From Neoceratodus forsteri (Eukaryota; Chordata; Ceratodontiformes; Ceratodontidae), in assembly GCA_016271365.2 (NCBI GenBank), contig CM057456.1, positions 661,319,501 to 661,383,500 of the forward strand: 64,000 bases of DNA. Reading direction: 5' to 3'. The position numbers and the translations under genes were made by a program. The notes under the pieces are model-generated. The model saw only the letters and a program-made list of their open reading frames with translations, was not told where the DNA came from and ran no database searches. This document shows positions 1 to 11,589 of this stretch, piece after piece. Every line of letters starts with the position of its first letter. Within the stretch, counting starts at the first letter, position 1.

Positions 1-660
1 AAGGGTCTAGCAACTAAATTTCAGTGCAAAAATTGGAAGGTAATGGTTGGTCCATCTGCATAATGCTAGTGTTACTACTCATGACCTGGATTCTGGAACA
101 AGACCAGATAATCTGGGACAGCCAGGAGGAGCACGATCGTGCATCACAGAGAATGCTGTCCTCCGTGGAGGAAGAGTTGCTGCCTCAGCTGTAGTGTTGC
201 TACCTGAGTGACCATGGGTAGTAGCTCAGAGCGAGAGGGTGGAAGAGGGTCAGCTGGGTGCATGACTGACACGTCATTGTGTGCATCTTAACATTTTGCT
301 TGTTCCATGCTAGCAACCTGGGGTCAGTAATAAATGTATGGAAAATAGCCCTAGCTACTGAGACAGTGGCCCTCCAGGCCATCACCTGAGCTGCCCTCTG
401 ATGAAACACGCAAATGGGGTGGTGGGGAATCCTCCACCCTGACTCTGCCTGTTGAGGCATAACCAAGGCTCCATGGAGGCCAAACACTTGGGTAAGGAGC
501 ACATGGGGACTGGGTGTGCATTGGGGTTTGCCTGAGGGAATATGTGGCTAGAGATTGGAAGGGGGCTTATAATACTCCACCCCTCTCGCCCTCAAACATA
601 CATGTAAAGTTATGCCCCTAGTGGCTAAAGACCTGAAGACGGAATATCGTATAGGAGATG
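1..660. other. Unassigned intronic sequence
   Basis: I see no convincing gene here. A 100-codon open frame on the minus strand (200-502) has no motif I recognise and no supporting neighbours. The stretch is probably intron or an old unrecognised repeat. Confidence 0.5.
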
Positions 661-663
661 TAG

Positions 664-1376
664 TATTAGAAAAAAATGACAAAGGAGTGGGTTCTCAGGT
701 TCTTAATTGCAGACATCTTAAAGCAGTCAGCGCAGTGCAATAGAGCGGGGGGGGGCAAAAAGGATGCTGGGTACATAGGTAGGGGGATCAGCAGCAGAAG
801 GAAGGAGACGATCCTCCCACTGTACAGATTCCTAGTGCACCTGCATTTGGAGTACTGTGTGCAATTCTAGAGGCTACTTTTGATAAATAACGGCTAGGTC
901 TTCAGATGGTGCAGAGGAGGGCAACAGAAATTATTCAGGGCAGCAAAAGAAGTCCTACATGGAGAGGCTTGAGGACCTCAACATACATACATACAATGGT
1001 GCTTGACTGAAATGTTCATTTCTTTACAAGGTAAACAGTGTGGACATTGATGAACTGTTCACAGTGAGCAGAAACACAGCCACAAAGAGGAACTGAATGA
1101 AGTTGTGAGGAGGCAGATTCAGGAAGGAACGCGTATCAGAAAGTATTCCTTTACAGAGAGTGTGGTGAATAAAGTGGAACAACCTGGTGGAGAAGGGTGG
1201 TCTGTGTCAGATCAGTGGATAGATTCAACTGAGGTTAGGGTATGGGGCCTGGTGAGCACAGCAGCAGAAGAGCAGTGAGGGACTACTAGGGTATTTTACA
1301 TCATTCTGTAGATGAAGTCAAGCAGCAGTGAATGGGCCAGTGAGCCATTTTGTGCCATCAGTTTCTGTTTCTATAC
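664..1376 (+). pseudogene. CR1 LINE 3'-end fragment
   Basis: This is a 5'-truncated relic of a CR1-type non-LTR retrotransposon. The frame at 676-870 ends in ILPLYRFLVHLHLEYCVQF, matching the C-terminal part of the CR1 reverse transcriptase as seen in the two better copies in this window (12575-12841 minus and about 18500-18600 plus). DNA at 1129-1200 matches the next CR1 block (lysine/tyrosine-rich segment followed by a VVDAWNSLPEEVV-like stretch) but is out of frame. The end, near TTTCTGTTTCTAT, resembles the CR1 3' terminus at 19132. The 1377-1640 stretch after it is unassigned. Confidence 0.75.
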
Positions 1377-1639
1377 AGCTGAGGCTACTGTGTGTAAATA
1401 AAGTCATGTATACCTGCTTCTGACATCATAATTATTGCCACAGCAGCAGACTGTCATGTCATCTCATAAGCAGGGAAATACAATTTCAACTCTAGACTCA
1501 GATTCAGCTGTAACTGAATGTAGGAGACAAAGATCCAGTTTGCATTTAGATATCCTTTGTAATAAAGGAAAGGATGACCCTAATTTGAAATGTTTTGTCA
1601 CTGTCTTTCTATTTTTTAAAACCTAACATTCAGGCACTG

Positions 1640-3700
1640 TTCATTTTCTGTTTAATTACATTTCTAGGGGCGTGGATATGGTGTACTAGCCATTCTTCTG
1701 GCAGATTCCTTTCCCTTTAATTCTGAGACTGGAAAGTCTTCAAGCTGGCTCCTCCCATCCACCTGGGTGGCATCCTCCTTGGCACCACCACGTGACGTTA
1801 AATCTTCGTTTCCACTGGAAGCATTTTGTTCTCTCCACCACGGCTCCATGCTAGGCGCAAGCCCTGTCTTCAACCAAAACTTTGGTCTTCAAGTTTTTCA
1901 GACTCTACTTTGTTCTGCTCTAAGGAATATGGATCCAGTGGACCCCAAAACTAGTTTCGGCTTCGAGCAGTGTGTGTCATGCTGGCAGAAAATGTTGCGT
2001 ACCGATCCGCACTCCACATGCATCTACTGCCTGGGGGTCCAGTATGACCCACCGACCTGCGGCCTGTGCTTGCCCCTTCAACCCTTCACCTTGGAGGACC
2101 GCTGTGCCTGCCTCCTCTTGGGTCACCCAGGCCAACGGAGACCCTCCAATTAAGTTGAAGGATGTCTGCAAAATAGTTTCCGTGGTGACCGGATCTGCAG
2201 CCCAGCTCGCCGCCTTCAAGGAAGCCATGACTCAAACCACTTCAGGTGCTTCGTCCTCCCTGGCTCCTGTGGGCTTGGGCACCTTGTTCACCAGTGTATT
2301 CTAGGACTTGTGCTAATACCTGCCCATCCTTGGGGAGGGTCCTTCCCGGGGGTCCAAATCCTCTTGCGATAAATCAAAAAAGTCTTATTGCAGGTTGTGA
2401 GATCAGGAGAGGGCCCGCTTCTTCCTTTCCCATTCTTCTGCTGGCTTGACAGCTGTCAAACCATAGGCCTCTGTTCAGTTCCAGGCTGCAAGCTCCATGG
2501 AATCCCCATCGGGCTTGCCAGCCAAGAAGCAGGTTGACCAGCTGGTGGAGATTTATGTCAACCCAGTTGACCTGTTATCACCAGATGAAGGGGAGGATTC
2601 TCTCTCTAGAATTCCCTTCCTTTCGCCCCTCTCCAAGAAGGGACCAGTTCAGCATGCCGAGCCGGGTGCCTGCCCTCAGGATTCTGAGCCTCCAGGGGTT
2701 TCCAGGTGTCCTTTGCCTTCCCCAGCTTCTCCTCCCCGCCGACCGGTGCATCGTTCATTGAGGTCCTGCAGCTCTCGATCATGATCAGGGGACTCTCTAT
2801 GTTCCTGTCTGTCCCGTTCTCGACCCTCGACAAAAAGGCGCCATCAACACTCCTTATCGTCTTTGCCTTCGGGTGAGGATTAGCTCTGCTGTAAAATGTG
2901 GTGCCGGTATGAGGAGTTTCTCTGGCAACAGTGGCTTCTTGGCAGAGGTCGTGTGCAACAGCCTACTCCAGTGCACCCTTGGCTGCTGTTGCCACAGCCC
3001 GAGCCAGTTCCTCTTGTTGAGTCAGCGCCTGCTTCCTTCCCCCATTTGGGTGGAATCGCCACCTCTGCAGCATGAGGAAGAAGCTCCTTCCAAGACTGCG
3101 CACACTGCTGCCAGGCTTCCTAGTTAGCTCTCGGTAAAAATCATGCAGTCCAACAAGCCTGACTTTGTCAGTGCGGCTGTGGGTGCACGGGCGGTGTTTG
3201 AGGAGTCCTTGGACTCTGAGGATGCCTCCATTCACTCCCATCGGATCCCAGGAATTGCGATGAGTCCGGGGAGGATCCCTCCATGAAACAAGTGCCAACT
3301 TCCTTCGAGTCCGTGCTCCGTTTGATTTTAGAGTCAATGGGCATCCTGCTGGAAACTGTCCTAAAGGCGGGGGGCCAAGTACCCCTTGATTGAGGTCCTG
3401 GACAGGGACGACTCCCCTCAGGTTGCCTTCCCTGTAGCAGAGTCCATCCTTGGCCCACACTGGAGCTGTGGCAGTGACCCGCCTCTTCCCTTACGCCATC
3501 GGCCCATATGGTCCGCAAGTACCGGTGCCTACTGGGTCTCTGCCTGGGTTCTTGGACCACCCTTCAGCCGAAGGGCTGGTTGCCAACTCAGTGTTTCAGC
3601 ACGTGGGCAATGTCAGAGATGTCAACAAACCTCCCCCCGACAAGGAATCTAAGAAATTGGACCATGCAGCCAAAAAGGTGCACGCTGCCTCATTCTAACC
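1640..3700 (+). mobile_element. DIRS-B element, gag-only relic
   Basis: This is a remnant of a DIRS-type tyrosine-recombinase retrotransposon. Its leader at 1660-1930 matches the leader of another relic at 47060-47330. A gag-like ORF1 starts at 1929. Near the 3' end (about 3640-3690) the DNA reads PPPDKESKKLDHAAKKVHAA. This is the conserved gag block also seen at 48580-48625 and, in related form, in all DIRS-A copies. No RT, RNase H or recombinase follows, so the element is truncated after gag. Stops and frameshifts interrupt the frame between 2153 and 3600. Confidence 0.7.
1929..2153 (+). pseudogene. DIRS-B gag (ORF1) N-terminal fragment
   Basis: The start was chosen at the ATG reading MDPVDPKTSFGFEQC, because the Cys-rich block follows at once and the DIRS-A gags also begin just before theirs. 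Pairs of cysteines (C..C, CIYCLG, CGLC) form a zinc-knuckle-like module shared with the other DIRS gag proteins here (CLFCLG in A3, CLCLG in A1). The expected role is packaging of element RNA in a cytoplasmic particle. The frame stops at 2153; sequence continues in shifted frames to about 3700. Confidence 0.55.
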
Positions 3701-4925
3701 CCAGTAATACTCAGGTCATTCATAACTTTATGCAGTAAGTCTTCTAAGTAGAACCGCCCAGAGAGATGGAATGTATGCAAATTATGGAATCTTATGCATG
3801 AGCCACTTTTCAAATGCTGCATTCTACTAACTGCCTTAGCTGTAAACCCTTCAGATCTCTCTCTCTGCCTGTCATGACTAGACGCTCGGTGATCCTCTCT
3901 TCATCATCTTGTATTGACGTGAGAAACATGGCCTCCAAGTCTCCAGCATTCTGCTGGAGTCTACAGCAATTTACTGCTTATTCAGACCTCCAGCAAGCAA
4001 TAAATAACCTCAGCATACTGAGCTGGAGGTCAACTACCTTCTGCCAGCTTTTACTATTTTCTGGTCAGGAAGTCAAATTTGTCAAGCTAAGGCACTTGTA
4101 AAGTGCTCATGTCATTGGTAATAGCTGATAGCTTCTAAATAAAGATTATTGGGTGGTAGTGTTGAATATTGGGTACGCCTAGGACCAGGGGAGCATACGG
4201 GGGACAACTGTCCTGGGCCCAGTGGCTCAGGGGGGGACATGTAATAGGAGATGTGAGGCTGGCGGGTGGGGGCAGTCCTAAAGGTGTGTCCTGGGTCCAG
4301 GAATTTTTATTGGCACCCTTGCCTAGGACCTACAGTATTAGCGTAGCACTCAAGCTACACTATTTGGTACAGTTGCCTTTATATTAGTTTATTTTGGTTG
4401 AGGTCATCCCCACTAACCTGTAAAGAAAAAAAAGGTCTGGTGGGGGCAAGATCCCTCGCCAGGTTAAACTGACAACCAAGTAAGGAAGATCACCAAAGCA
4501 GCGCTGCATTCAGAAATCTTTACTGCACGCTTCCTATGTGGGTGATTGTGTAGTTTGTCGAGACCAGCAGCTGAGCTGAGCTTAATGCGTAACTGACAAA
4601 GAGCAAACGTCATGTTAGCGCACTCACGTGCAGAGATAGCCCGAACTAGTAGCGGAGCACAGCCCCCGATGAAAGGTTAGGTACATTGATCAAGTCTGCT
4701 ATTATGTTTGTTTTTACACTTTCTCATTATAATTTATTTTATTTGTGGTTGTGTCAGTTGACACGTGTGTCTCATTACGTTAGTTATGCTGAAGCTTCGT
4801 TTACAGCAGCGAGCGTCGCGATTCTATAGCTTTTGCGCTTATGCAGCCTGGGTGGTCTGATTCTCTACACACCGCCCTGTGTACCCGATAGTCTACATCA
4901 CTGATTATTGATTAAAAGGAACCCG
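3701..4925. other. Unassigned intronic sequence
   Basis: No gene or recognisable repeat core is visible. Short open frames at 3814-4101 and 4169-4387 lack motifs. The G-rich patch at 4190-4310 looks like DNA-transposon non-coding sequence, but I cannot assign it. Confidence 0.5.
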
Positions 4926-4942
4926 CGATAGTAGAGAACTCC

Positions 4943-5116
4943 GGAGGAGGCAGTATAGCACAGTGGTTTAAGGCTCTGAGCTGGAGACCTGGGTTTGAAT
5001 CCTACAGCCCCCACTTGCATACAGTGTGACCCTGAGCAAATAACTTAACTTCCTTGTGCTCCCAGGTCAGACTGTAAACAAGCTTCCAGCTTAGTCCTGG
5101 TAAAAACACAAAAAAA
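4943..5116 (+). mobile_element. tRNA-derived SINE (SINE-Y), sense copy
   Basis: The tRNA-like head carries a box A (TAGCACAGTGG) and a box B (GGTTTGAATCC) about 30 bp apart, the internal RNA polymerase III promoter arrangement of a tRNA. The body follows, ending in an A-rich tail (TAAAAACACAAAAAAA). A minus-strand copy of the same unit lies at 19835-20003 and defines the same ends, so this is a real interspersed family. Confidence 0.85.
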
Positions 5117-6139
5117 CTTGTGCAGCTGTGTTTCAAAATCAGACACCAGTACGCAAATAGGGTACCCACGGTAGTTATGCAATGCATGCTCTGTCAGTTA
5201 TTTTAGTTTGTTAGAGTTTGGAGGTTGCCACCCCACCCACGTATTTTCAACATTTTGTAGGGCAAAACCCCAAATGAACAAACTAAAAAGTAACTGACTG
5301 AGCTTTACTTGGCAGAGTACACATCGTGGCATCACATTTGTCACTCTGTCTGAGTGGAGGGCTGTGCTCCCACACCTCTGTGTCTTTTTAACATAGATGG
5401 GTGTTGGGGAAGTGCCCCAACTCAAACAAACTAAAAAACAACCAGCAGAGCATGAATTCTGAAGTGGACATTTAAAAGTACTGATACTATGACTGACGCT
5501 GTCATGCAATCATGTACACTGGTGCAATCAGTCAGATGTGACCTACGCTAATTCCTTCCAGAAATGCCAGTGGTCCGGTGTTCTCCACTTCTGCCAACAA
5601 TCCCTGGTAGAGTAGCTCATGCAGCATTAACGGAGCTGAGTGCTAATTGCCTAATTTAAGGTTATAGCTGCCAGGATCCACCCATTTACAGTAGTGGCAG
5701 TTTTAGACTGCGTGTGTGGTGTCATGGTGGTAGTCTGTCCACCACAGAGCCATTAGCTGACTGCAACAGAGTTTCCACTTATCTAAACATTTTTACTGTC
5801 AGTGCTACTTGAGGAGGAATTAGCTAGCAGAGGTAAAACTGACACCTTGTAGAATCAATCTGATGTCTTATTGATGCCTTTACAGCTGCAGTCTGATGTT
5901 GAGAGATACAGAGTTCTCACTGATAGAAATGATGTTTTAAGGGGTGCAGTAGCTATCAATAGTGTCCTCCGGTATGGGGAGGATGAATTTTTTGTGCAAA
6001 TGCTAGCTACTGGCTGGAAAGGAAGCTGATACAGTATGATTACAACTACACATGGGTGGTGGTTGATAACTTGTAGCTGGACAATGCTGGTTGTGTACTG
6101 TGATGTGTGTTATGCGTTTGTTCATGCAGGGAGCGTCTG
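5117..6139. other. Unassigned intronic sequence
   Basis: No gene recognised. Two related blocks at about 5262-5295 and 5410-5445 (both contain ACAAACTAAAAA) are about 147 bp apart and may be the remains of a short tandem repeat. The minus-strand open frame 5198-5509 crosses both and has no recognisable domain. Confidence 0.4.
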
Positions 6140-6312
6140 CTTTATTTTTTAATTTTTTCTTTTTTAGCTTTTTGTTGACCGGGTAAGTGCACTAGACAAA
6201 TCCTGCCTATTTTCAGGCACGACCCGGGGGAAGGGGATACAGATGAATGCCAACTGACCTTGAACCAGATTAAGCTGTTGGTGGTATTTTTTTAGTGAAT
6301 GAGGGAAATTTG
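6140..6312 (-). mobile_element. SINE-X, 5'-truncated copy
   Basis: Read on the minus strand, this matches the last 140 bp of the SINE at 7265-7665: the block containing ACCACCAACAGCTTAATCTG, the motif CCTGAAAATAGGCA, and the tail ending in an A-rich run. The head and central region are missing. Confidence 0.75.
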
Positions 6313-7264
6313 GCCAGGATTGTTGATATATAACAGTGGCCATTGAATGTTTTATTTTTGGTGTTCGATGGTAGAATCGCACTTGATGTTCCAAAACAGG
6401 GCCCCATCTATTAAATGAAAGTGTGCGGCTTTTTAGTGCCCTATTTCAAATAATATTTATTTATTTATTTAGTTTTTGTTAACTGGGTAGGTACACTAGA
6501 CAGCATAGCTGCCTATTTTCAGGTACGACCTGGGAGATTACAACAAGGGGTATGTAGACAATAGTAGATACAAGAAAACATCATGGGAACAAGCTGAAGT
6601 CAGACATAGTACACTTATACAAAATTTTCCAGCAATGACAGTACATTTGCAGGAATCTATATGCAGTAACAAAACAGGAATATAAGTGCAAATAATTAAC
6701 AGTCATAAGTCATTTAACTAGTAAGTGTTAGAAGAGAGGAAATAGCAAGATTTCCAGGCAGGTTTGAGAGTAGTAGAGGTTGGAGCCAGTAGGCTACTAG
6801 GAGGAACCAGTACAGGAGTGGTGGATAGAGGACAGGAGCAGGGTTCAGAGCTTAGAAGAGCCATACAAAGCTCCTGTTTGAAGCTGTGTGGGGAAGGGGA
6901 GATTCTTAGACTCAGTGGAAGGGAGTTCTATTGTTTGGGGGCCCAGCTAAAGAAAGCATTCTCCCACATTTTGGTTTTACATCTCAGTTGGACAGGAAGG
7001 GATTTGTCAGCTGATCTCAGTGGGTAGGAAGAGGTCACAGGTTTGAGCAGTAGAGCCAATTTGTCAGGTATCTGAGAGGAGATTATATTGTTTATAAAAC
7101 AGTAGGAAGTAATCTGACGGAAGGCTGAGTGGGTAAATCATCCCAGAATGGAGTATATGGTGCATCAGTGAGTAAGTTTGGGTAAAGACAGAGCAAAATG
7201 GCAAATGCTGTTGTAGCAGACATCCCACTTTCGGAGGAGCCTCCAGTAGTTGCCAGTCAGGCTA

Positions 7265-7665
7265 TTAATCCATGTCAGTGGCTCAGCAGGTAGCACACTT
7301 GCCTCTGAGGCCGGAGATCGGAAGGCTGTGGGTTCTATCCCACACCAGGCACTTGGGTTAATATCCCAATACTGACACTGTAGTGCAGCATGAGGGGGTG
7401 CTGCACTTCTGAGGAGCCATCTTCATATGAGACATTAAACCATGGTCCCATCTGCCTGTTCAGGTAGATGTTAAAAATCCATGGCACTTCTCGAAAAGAG
7501 TAGGGGAATTTCCCAGTGCCCTGGCCAAATTTCCCATTCACTAAAAATACCACCAACAGCTTAATCTGGTTCAAGGCTGGTTGATATTCATCTGTATCCC
7601 TCCCGGTCGTGCCTGAAAATAGGCAGAATTTGTGTAGTGCACTTAACTGGTCAAAAAAAATGCCT
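7265..7665 (+). mobile_element. SINE-X, near full-length tRNA-derived SINE
   Basis: The head (7272-7345) has a tRNA-like box A (TAGCACACTTGCC) and box B (GGTTCTATCCC). A conserved central block follows (7428-7500: a GAGACATTAAACC stretch, then ATCCATGGCACTTCTCG). The tail (7510-7660) contains CCTGAAAATAGGCA and ends in an A run. The tail is shared with the LINE at 6430-8720. Related copies or pieces occur at 6140, 43790, 45520, 46310, 55693 and 61974. The layout of tRNA head, conserved core and LINE tail resembles vertebrate SINE superfamilies; I cannot name the family from sequence alone. Confidence 0.8.
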
Positions 7666-8316
7666 GCTGGCCCAGTGGCGCTGAGGGTTGAGGCGCTGGA
7701 TGCCACACTGCACCACGCCGGTGACCCGGTTCAGGATGGACTCCGGGCTGTCGGGGGTCAGCTGGGAGGGAGAAGGATTGAGCACCCAACGGCTTGCTCT
7801 CTTCTCTGGGTAGGTTGGGAAACTTTCCCTGCTGCAATACCACTGCCCACTGGGGAACTTGGGGGGGGTGATGGTGCAGCAGGGGAGATGCTACTGCATT
7901 GGTCGACACTGGCAGAAGACTGGATCGGATGCATGTCTCAATGTGCGCTCAACTCCTTGTGCCTCATTGAACGCCAGCCTCGGGGGTGTAACTTGGAGGA
8001 AAAACATCTCCAATCCTCCTAGATTACGACCGCCGATGCCTACTTCATTACCCGCCAACTGGAAAGGGAAGACTCCGCTGTGCAGCTTGCTCTCCCAGGG
8101 ATAGATGAGGGTAAGAGGGTTCCCTCCTTGCCCCACCTGGGGGTAATCTGGGTCATCAAAGGGCCCCAGTGGATTAGCGAGTGTGACACTCTAGGAGAAG
8201 ACCCTGGGACAGTTGATAGGGTCGGGGAGCAGAGCACCTTGAAGGCCTGAAGGAGTGGAGGTTAGGAGACAGTAGAGGTGCAGAAAAATAGAAAGTAAAA
8301 AAAAAAAATGCCAATT
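7654..8316 (+). mobile_element. SINE-Z: long SINE with type-II tRNA-like head
   Basis: A separate element follows SINE-X directly. It begins with a tRNA-like head: box A-like TGGCCCAGTGG, an extended middle (GGCGCTGGATGCC then CACGCCGG), and a degenerate box B (CCCGGTTCAGGAT). The long spacing resembles serine/leucine-class tRNAs. About 560 bp of non-coding body ends in an A run at 8298. The string AAAAAAAATGCC occurs on both sides (7654-7665 and about 8305-8316), consistent with a target-site duplication. The 137-codon frame 7609-8022 runs across it, but the DNA is SINE-like and I do not call it coding. Confidence 0.55.
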
Positions 8317-8720
8317 TAGGTCTCAGGGTCCCCTGTGCAATGACCATCCTCGTGGATGTTAGGCTATGTCTCAAATTACATGCCAGCCCAAGTTGAATAT
8401 TGACGGTTTAATGACTGAGGCTAGGTGCAGGTCAAAATCCAAGGTGGGATCAAGGGTTACTTCTAGGTATTTAAAAGAGGTAACAGTTAAGAGGAGTGCC
8501 ATCAAGCTCTCTGATACCTAATGGCTGGGTGCAGGACCAATTATTTAACCTGAACCAAATAGCATAGTCATCATTTTATTTTTAAGACAAGCTTGTTTTG
8601 CAATAGCCAGCTCTGAAAGGTACTGAAGTTACTACTGAGATTCAGGTTGATATCTGAGAGGTTTGAGGAGGATGAGTAAAGAACAAGATCACTGGCATAT
8701 TATTCCCTAGTCAAGTGCCT

Positions 8721-9334
8721 CGGTGCAACTTTAAGTGATGCAGCATTCATGCGCTTGACAATCCTGCTGTTTACTTTTGAATTCAAGAAATAAGACTACC
8801 ACAATGTTATATTAAATTTGTTTTCAGGGTATTTATGCATCTACTGCAAGATCATCGTCATGAAACTCGCTATTTCTTATTCAAAGAAATAATTGAAGAT
8901 TACATTAGCAGTTGGTTACTCTGAGTCTGATAACAGCTTGTGCTGGATCATGTTGGTTTTGACCTGAAGAAACCTTTCCTTCCAGCTTTGTTTCTAAGGC
9001 AGTCATGTACCAATCTCAGTACATTAAAATAAATAAAAATAATTCTGACACTAGTGTGTTATTACATTGCATTACATTTTCAAGGATTTCTTAAGTTTAC
9101 CCAGTTCCATAGATGGCAACATTAAGGACTATAAGTCAATCTTGTCATTAAAACTTCTCTCATTACGCATTTGAGAATACAGTACTTACTGTACCATTTC
9201 TAGAGTTTGACAAATGATGTATGCCTCCTTTACATTTAAAGGACTATAGAACATTACCAGTTTTGAAATTCAACTGGTTTATTTTCTCATTTGTTGCGAT
9301 ATAGTCTTTATTATGCATTTAATTAATCAATCTA
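8721..9334. other. Unassigned AT-rich intronic sequence
   Basis: No gene or repeat recognised. A polypyrimidine-AG before GGTATTTATGC at about 8829 looks like a splice acceptor, but the sequence after it matches no GLB1 exon and hits a stop soon. Confidence 0.5.
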
Positions 9335-9817
9335 TCATTCTTTATTTATATGAGGTGCCTTTTTTAAACCAAGGTGCCTGTACAAATTACATAAAACAAT
9401 AAATATTTAAAACAAAATTAAAATAATCAACAATCATTAAAAGCTTTGCTAAAAAGGTAGGTTTTCAAGGCTCCTTTAAAGCTTTGGACAATCGGGCAAT
9501 TTCACACCTGACGAGGTAGAGAATTCCACAGGGTCGGAGCCATAAAACTTAAAGATCTTGCAACTGAAGTTTTTAAGCAAACCCTGGGAGTCTCTAGCAA
9601 TCCCTCATCAGTGGATCGGAGAGAGCAGGGGTACAGTAGGGACAAAGGAGATCTTTCAGGTAAGCAGGTCCCTGATCGTGTAGGGCTTTATAGGTCAGCA
9701 AACCGACCTTGAAGGTGATTCACCAACAAACTGGCAGCCAGTGCAGTCCGCGGAGCACAGGCGTTATATGACTGGACCGAGAAGAACCAGTCAGAAGCTT
9801 GGCTGCCGCATTCTGCA

Positions 9818-10258
9818 CTAGTTGCAAGCAGCGAAGTTCAACCCTGTGAGCCCTAAGTATAGGGCATTGCAGTAGTCCAGGCGGGAGGTAACGAAGGCAT
9901 GGACCAAAGTTGGAAGATCCTCTGGAGGAACCAGGTGCTTCACCCAGGCGATATTCCTCAGATGATAAAAAGAGGTTTTGACAACCGCTGACACCTGAGA
10001 TTTAAAAGTCAGACAATCGTCAAATACAACACCCAGGTTCAGACCCGGTCTGAGGTAGTCAGCTGGACACCCCCCAAGCCATAAGCCCAAGGGTGATCCA
10101 GATAACAAACCCACCTCACAGCGACCCTGGTCCACAACCAACACCTCAGTTTTTTCAAGGTTCAACCGCAGCCAACTCACATTCATCCAGTCTTGGATTT
10201 CGGCAAGACAGTTGTTAAAGACCGAAATGGCAGCATCCTGGCTGGGCACAAAAGACAT
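9818..10258 (-). pseudogene. L2 RT thumb / C-terminal fragment
   Basis: This frame encodes SQDAAISVFNNCLAEIQDWM, then LRLNLEKTEVLVV and LGVVFDDCLTFKSQVSAVVK, ending near TSRLDYCNALYLGL. These are standard blocks of L2-clade ORF2 that lie after the (Y/F)ADD box. The DNA just before the frame still encodes QLYM, the residues normally following the catalytic box. The catalytic aspartates themselves are absent, showing where the deletion ends. Confidence 0.85.
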
Positions 10259-11589
10259 GTACAGCTGGGTAAGTTAGAGACAGGCCTGTAATTAGCCAGA
10301 CAGTCCGGGTCCAAGGAGGACTTCTTAAGAAGGGGCTTAACTACAGCCTCCTTAAGAGGATCTGGAAAGATCCTCCTCTCCGAGGACCTCCAGACTATCT
10401 CAGCAAGGACTGGGATGATTTTATCCACACAATCCAGTAAGAGACGTGTGGGGCCTGGGTCCAAATTACAGTTGGTCGGACGCAGTGATTGGATGACCAT
10501 CACAATGTCACTGATTGTGGGGAGGCTGAAGTCAGACCACACAAACTGGGTGTCCGACATCTCCCGCCGACCATCACAACTCCCATTTGAGAGGGTCAGA
10601 TGGACCTCTGATCTGATTTTGGCAACCTTATCTGCAAAGAACAGAGCAAACTCCTCACACCGTTCTTGAGAAAAGGCTCTTCCGGACTGAAGACAGATTG
10701 GATTGCACAATCTGTCCACAGTCTGGAAGAGCTGAGCTGGTCTATTCTGTACAGCCTCAATCTCTCTGGACAGGAATTCTGCCTTCTTACGAGAGATTGC
10801 GGATTTATAGACCACACAGTGGTCCATCAAAATAAGTTTGTCACCATCCAGACCCGACCTCCACCAGCACTTCTCCAACCTTTGTCCAACTCTCCTCAAC
10901 TCCCTCAAGGTCTCATCAAACCAAGGATACCTGGGACGAAGAGTGAGAGGACGAACACAAACAGGAGCAATGGAATCCAGGGCCCCTGCCACCGCCTTAT
11001 TATAGGCAAGTACCAGCTCTCCTGGATCCATGCAATCTCTCGGTAAGCCCGATAGGTCCAGCACCGCCATCAGGTAATTCGGGGAAACACCCCTTAATGG
11101 GCGGTACCAGACCATTTCCATAGGGGCTGACCTACTAGGGGTGGCCTCAAAACTGAACCCAATGGAGTGATGGTCTGACCATCCAATCGGTTCCACCACC
11201 AAGTCGGATATCTCCATCCCCAGAAGGAACACCAAATCCAATGAATGACCACCAACATGGGTCGAGGAGGAAATAACCTGTGTGAAGCCCAGTGAAATCA
11301 TTAACTGGAGGAAATCTTGACCAAAGTGCGAGAGTTCATCATCGACCCAGGCATTGAAGTCCCCCAGAACCAACCATCTGGGGGATCCCAGTGTCAGGTC
11401 GACAATGAAGTCTGCGACTTCCCACAGGAAAACATTCCCATCACCTGGTGGACGGTATATGAGAAGTATCCTGCGCCCCACACCCTCACCTAGATTACAT
11501 TCAAAGGTTTTGGTAGTTCCCACTGGCACCTCCAGTAGGCCCAGTTCTGTTCTAAAACAAATAGCAACACCCCCACCCCTACGATCCAC
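10183..11589 (-). pseudogene. L2 ORF2: endonuclease C-part and RT start
   Basis: This is the longest open frame in the window, 468 codons. Residues 1-160 continue the endonuclease: RRGGGVAICF, LVLGDFNAWVDD (the D-x-N pair) and GWSDHHSIGF (the catalytic SDH). The linker to residue 400 is typical of L2. The RT begins with PLLKKSSLDPDCLANYRPVS near residue 430. After about 10269 the frame no longer encodes RT because a deletion joins NYRPVSNLP to sequence past the catalytic box, in a different frame. The last 30 residues are therefore out-of-frame translation. A natural start would lie upstream, in the frame used at 11490-11753. Confidence 0.85.

Larger units (their letters stand above)
6430..8720 (-). 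mobile_element. L2-like LINE, 5'-truncated and split by SINEs
   Basis: The minus strand carries a LINE 3' end. The 8380-8720 block, read on minus, resembles the downstream RT region of L2/Rex-like LINEs (an FAxDxVLYSSS-like stretch followed by SWLLQNKLVLK-like residues), broken by stops. The 3' untranslated part runs 7262 to about 6540. The extreme 3' end (6430-6535) reads, on minus, CCTGAAAATAGGCA followed by a TAAATAAA-type repeat. Two SINEs interrupt it at 7265-8316. The 3' tail equals the tail of SINE-X, so this LINE family is the likely source of its retrotransposition machinery. No intact coding frame remains. Confidence 0.6.

Noticed and set aside
200..502. 100-codon minus-strand frame as a possible transposase
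   Set aside because: No DDE, HTH or other motif could be read and there are no terminal repeats around it.
4160..4320. G-rich block as a hAT transposon or transposase start
   Set aside because: Only vague compositional likeness; no terminal repeats or conserved residues.
7609..8022. 137-codon open frame as a protein-coding gene
   Set aside because: It crosses the junction of two SINEs and shows no domain; openness is by chance in GC-rich SINE sequence.
8829..8930. Second host exon after a splice-acceptor-like sequence
   Set aside because: The translation does not match GLB1 or any protein I know and stops quickly.
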